Notes under the pieces: model-generated | The model's input: only the letters and a program-made list of their open reading frames with translations | Database searches by the model: none | What the model was told of the DNA's origin: nothing | Program-made: the position numbers and the translations under genes | Assembly: GCA_016788705.1 (NCBI GenBank) | Contig: JAEUSQ010000050.1 | Span: 1 to 64,000, forward strand | Source: Bacteroidetes Order II. bacterium | GTDB taxonomy: Bacteria > Bacteroidota > Rhodothermia > Rhodothermales > UBA2364 | Reading direction: 5' to 3' | Length of the DNA: 64,000 bases | Shown here: positions 61,958 to 64,000 of the stretch, one piece after another | How the letters are laid out: every line of letters starts with the position of its first letter | Numbering within the stretch: the stretch's first letter is position 1

Positions 61958-62716
61958 TCAATATGGCTTTTCGGCGGTCAGGGTCTCCATCAAGTCCTTC
62001 ACGCCAATAGGCCCATTGTGATATAAAAAAGGTTCTGCATATTTTGCCCCAATCCGATAACCAAAGGTGCGCGCGCGCGCCTCAAGCCACTCCATGAAAG
62101 CTGGCGAAGAAATGAATGTTTCCGGCTCATCGGCGCTTGGATTATACGCCTTCGACCAGAACTGCGACCGAAAAGCCTGCATGGCCGCCACACGTTGTTC
62201 CCACACCTCGGTCACATCCACCACCAAGGTTGGCTCCATCTCTTCCATAACCGATTGAAAATAGTGGAGGACATGGCTCGGTCGCCACGGTACTTGCTCG
62301 GTCCCGTCTTTTTCGTGCGTTATAATCTTACGAAGTCCGGCATAAAAAATAGCCTCCAAAGACAAAACGGCAGCATTAGGGTGATCGGGATGGCGGTCTT
62401 TAGGCGCATTCACCAAGACAAGATGGGGTCTATACCGACGCAGTACTTCAATAACTTTTAGACGATTTTCAGGAGTATTCTCGATATGGCCATCCGGAAT
62501 ACCTAGGTTCTCCCGCGCATGTATGCCCATCACCTCTGAGGCTTCTGCCGCTTCTAAAGCACGAAGTTCAGGGGTTCCACGAGAACCCAATTCGCCCCGC
62601 GTAAAGTCCACAACCCCCACACGGTACCCCTGTTTAACCAGCAGGCACACCGTACCGCCGCAGGAAAGTTCAATATCATCTGGATGAGCAGCAAGTGCCA
62701 GAACGTCTAATTTCAT
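61958..62716 (-). CDS. bshB1: Bacillithiol biosynthesis deacetylase BshB1
   Basis: 252 residues from the ATG at 62716 (MKLDVLALAAHPDD). PIG-L/LmbE fold: AHPDD (zinc site) at about 9–13, ELSCGGTVCLLVKQGYRVGV, then TRGELGSRGT, and the later HPDHPNA (zinc His). It removes acetyl from GlcNAc-malate in bacillithiol synthesis, typical of Firmicutes and many Bacteroidota. The C-terminal PSADEPETFISSP is family-typical. It is convergent with the GmhB-like gene and divergent from the ImuB-like gene. Confidence 0.92.
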   Translation of the reverse strand: MKLDVLALAAHPDDIELSCGGTVCLLVKQGYRVGVVDFTRGELGSRGTPELRALEAAEASEVMGIHARENLGIPDGHIENTPENRLKVIEVLRRYRPHLVLVNAPKDRHPDHPNAAVLSLEAIFYAGLRKIITHEKDGTEQVPWRPSHVLHYFQSVMEEMEPTLVVDVTEVWEQRVAAMQAFRSQFWSKAYNPSADEPETFISSPAFMEWLEARARTFGYRIGAKYAEPFLYHNGPIGVKDLMETLTAEKPY

Positions 62717-62785
62717 TTGTGTATCTTGTTTTAGACCAAAGTACAAATAAACACCTTTCAAATTTCAAAAGGGCAACATTTTTTT

Positions 62786-62801
62786 ATACATATGTGGATA
62801 A
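62786..62801. promoter_or_regulatory. DnaA box (TGTGGATAA) overlapping palindromic ATACATATGTG
   Basis: A perfect DnaA box in reverse orientation at 62793–62801, adjoining the 11-mer ATACATATGTG at 62786–62796, which recurs at 62909–62919. Confidence 0.5.
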
Positions 62802-62890
62802 CATGTTAGTCACTATATTAATTTCCTGTTCCCAAGTATAGTTTTTTCAACGACAAACGGGTGTTAATAAAAATTCCTTTAGACAATTTC

Positions 62891-62919
62891 TTATCCACAA
62901 AATACAAAATACATATGTG
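62891..62919. promoter_or_regulatory. DnaA box (TTATCCACA) and second ATACATATGTG
   Basis: A perfect DnaA box at 62891–62899, in opposite orientation to the one at 62793, and the second copy of ATACATATGTG at 62909–62919, about 70 bases before the ImuB-like start. Confidence 0.5.
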
Positions 62920-62987
62920 TAACTATTGTGTATAGATTTTTCTTGCCGTAAAATGGGGCCAGCAATCAACCACAAGCCCATACCAAA

Positions 62988-64000
62988 ATGATCGGTTACC
63001 TCTACATTCAAGATTTCCCGGCCTGGGTCACCGCCCGCCAACATAGCCGCACCCATGAAACTGCTGTTTTTCAGCGAAACCGAATTGTCTCACGAACGCC
63101 CGATCTGGCCGAGGCTGGGCTTATGGCCGGAACCCCTTTAGACGAAGCAATATCCCGTTTTCCCGACGCCCTCTTTACGGCTTTGGATCCAGTTGAATGC
63201 ACCCGTGTATGGCACGAAGCGATTCAGGAGGTTTATGCCCTAACCCCTTTTATGTATCCGATTGCACCTGGGCAATTAGTTTTCCGGTACTTAACTTCTC
63301 AAGAAGCGGTAGATTTGGCCGAACAACTCCATGCAAGGGTGGGATGCGGAGAAAATTTATCCACTGCAAAATTTGCGGCCATGTATAGCCTCCCCGGACA
63401 ACTAACCGATATTCCAGAAGGCATGGGACGTGACTTTTTGGCAACCTGTAGCATAGATGTATTACGTGCATGGCTATTTAATACCGAAATTTTAGACCGA
63501 TTAGAGGCCGACGGTAACCCGACCTTAGGTATGGTCATAGACTGGACTTTGGAATACTGGATCAGCCGATATGGCGAAGAAGGCAGAATTGTCTTTACAG
63601 CACTTCACCCACCCTCCTATGATCGGGAATTGCACAACTTTGTGCCGCCTGTTTCGATACGTCGCTCACTGGCACTTTCTACCAATACCAAAAAGAACGA
63701 TTTCTTTGCCGAATGCATCGCCTCGTTGGTACGAAATGTATTGGAAGACGTACAGGATATTGCCTCGCCACGCTTAGTGCTGGAAGTCACTCCCGAAATG
63801 AGCAATACCGTAATGCGGTATAGCCGCTCTTTGCAACACATTCCACAAACAGAAGGCGAATACAATCAACTGCTTAGTACATTACTTGGCGGTTCCAAAA
63901 CGAGAAAGGGAACAATCCAGAACCTTACCTATACCCTTCATGGTTTTGCTCCTACCCCCCTTTCCCTTCCGGTTCGTAATAAAGAAAACCACCCCCCATC
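62988..64000 (+). CDS. Y-family DNA polymerase / ImuB-like protein (3' end missing)
   Basis: 337 codons from the ATG at 62988 without a stop; the gene continues beyond the right edge. The N-terminal YLYIQDFPAWVTARQH, then RIVSRTPDLAEAGLMAGTPL and ALDPVECTRVWHEAIQEVYA, follow the palm/fingers order of ImuB-type Y-family polymerases. CGENLSTAKFAAMYS corresponds to the 'GIAxNKxLAKLAS' block. Catalytic carboxylates of active Y-family polymerases are only partly visible: one Asp in IQDFPA, but no clear SxDE pair. ImuB, an inactive scaffold of translesion synthesis, is thus the better guess. No imuA or dnaE2 is in the window. Confidence 0.7.
   Translation, partial: MIGYLYIQDFPAWVTARQHSRTHETAVFQRNRIVSRTPDLAEAGLMAGTPLDEAISRFPDALFTALDPVECTRVWHEAIQEVYALTPFMYPIAPGQLVFRYLTSQEAVDLAEQLHARVGCGENLSTAKFAAMYSLPGQLTDIPEGMGRDFLATCSIDVLRAWLFNTEILDRLEADGNPTLGMVIDWTLEYWISRYGEEGRIVFTALHPPSYDRELHNFVPPVSIRRSLALSTNTKKNDFFAECIASLVRNVLEDVQDIASPRLVLEVTPEMSNTVMRYSRSLQHIPQTEGEYNQLLSTLLGGSKTRKGTIQNLTYTLHGFAPTPLSLPVRNKENHPP

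Overview
The window looks like a chromosomal segment of a Gram-negative member of the Bacteroidota/Rhodothermota group with moderate GC. Supporting signs are a bacillithiol deacetylase (BshB1), the rpmB–rpmG–DUF4295 ribosomal cluster, a Bacteroidota-type omega subunit next to coaBC, a Bat (aerotolerance) operon, a DUF2911 lipoprotein, an ECF sigma factor paired with a Ser/Thr kinase, and many outer-membrane or lipoprotein genes. The genetic code is the standard bacterial one (TGA ends real genes, TGG encodes Trp). I see no phage, insertion sequence, rRNA or CRISPR array. The order-level placement is inference.

Layout. 0–3.4 kb: the end of a DUF11-type surface protein, a ComEA-like helix-hairpin-helix protein, then a nonsense-interrupted HxlR regulator divergent from a DoxX gene. 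This pair is flanked by two direct copies of a ~150-nt element whose minus strand ends in a strong terminator. A CPBP membrane protease follows. 3.4–18 kb: housekeeping genes recN, pbpC, a patatin/β-barrel protein, a class A β-lactamase-like lipoprotein, dnaB with a degenerate uracil-glycosylase-fold gene, coaBC and rpoZ, then a four-repeat exported protein. 17.8–23 kb: three tandem paralogous secreted proteins built from 15 copies of a two-cysteine repeat, divergent from an N-acetylmuramoyl-L-alanine amidase. 24.7–27.3 kb: a degenerate PHP-like gene, tRNA-Cys, tRNA-Arg and tRNA-Pro co-oriented with DUF4295, rpmG and rpmB, and a NUDIX hydrolase.

27–41 kb: a coiled-coil exported protein, a CocE/NonD hydrolase, a YqiJ-like/flotillin pair, and an envelope cluster containing a small Cys-motif protein, a short helical exported protein, a His-rich DUF2911 lipoprotein and a heme-copper-oxidase subunit I homologue. 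A Spy/CpxP-like lipoprotein, a DUF3298 lipoprotein, a β-propeller lipoprotein, a frameshifted DUF1761 gene and an AraC regulator follow. 42–50.5 kb: an outer-membrane β-barrel candidate, a truncated batC-batD-batE operon, a lipoprotein, a YdcF protein, an RRM protein with an RG-rich tail and peptidase E. 50.7–60 kb: a signalling block with a formylglycine-enzyme-domain (FGE) protein, a Ser/Thr kinase fused to an FGE domain, a LOG protein, and an ECF sigma factor followed by a TPR-bearing kinase. 60.4–64 kb: a TANGO2/NRDE protein, a GmhB-like phosphatase containing a C11 tract, bshB1, and the start of a Y-family polymerase (ImuB-like) gene behind an AT-rich region with two perfect DnaA boxes.

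The most striking observation is the oxidase-like protein at 35.5–37.0 kb. It keeps both low-spin heme histidines, but all three CuB histidines, the high-spin heme histidine and the catalytic glutamate are replaced. It therefore cannot be a conventional oxidase and is probably a repurposed b-type heme membrane protein in an envelope/metal-stress cluster. Second is the 15-repeat family, and third the duplicated ~150-nt element around a broken HxlR regulator.
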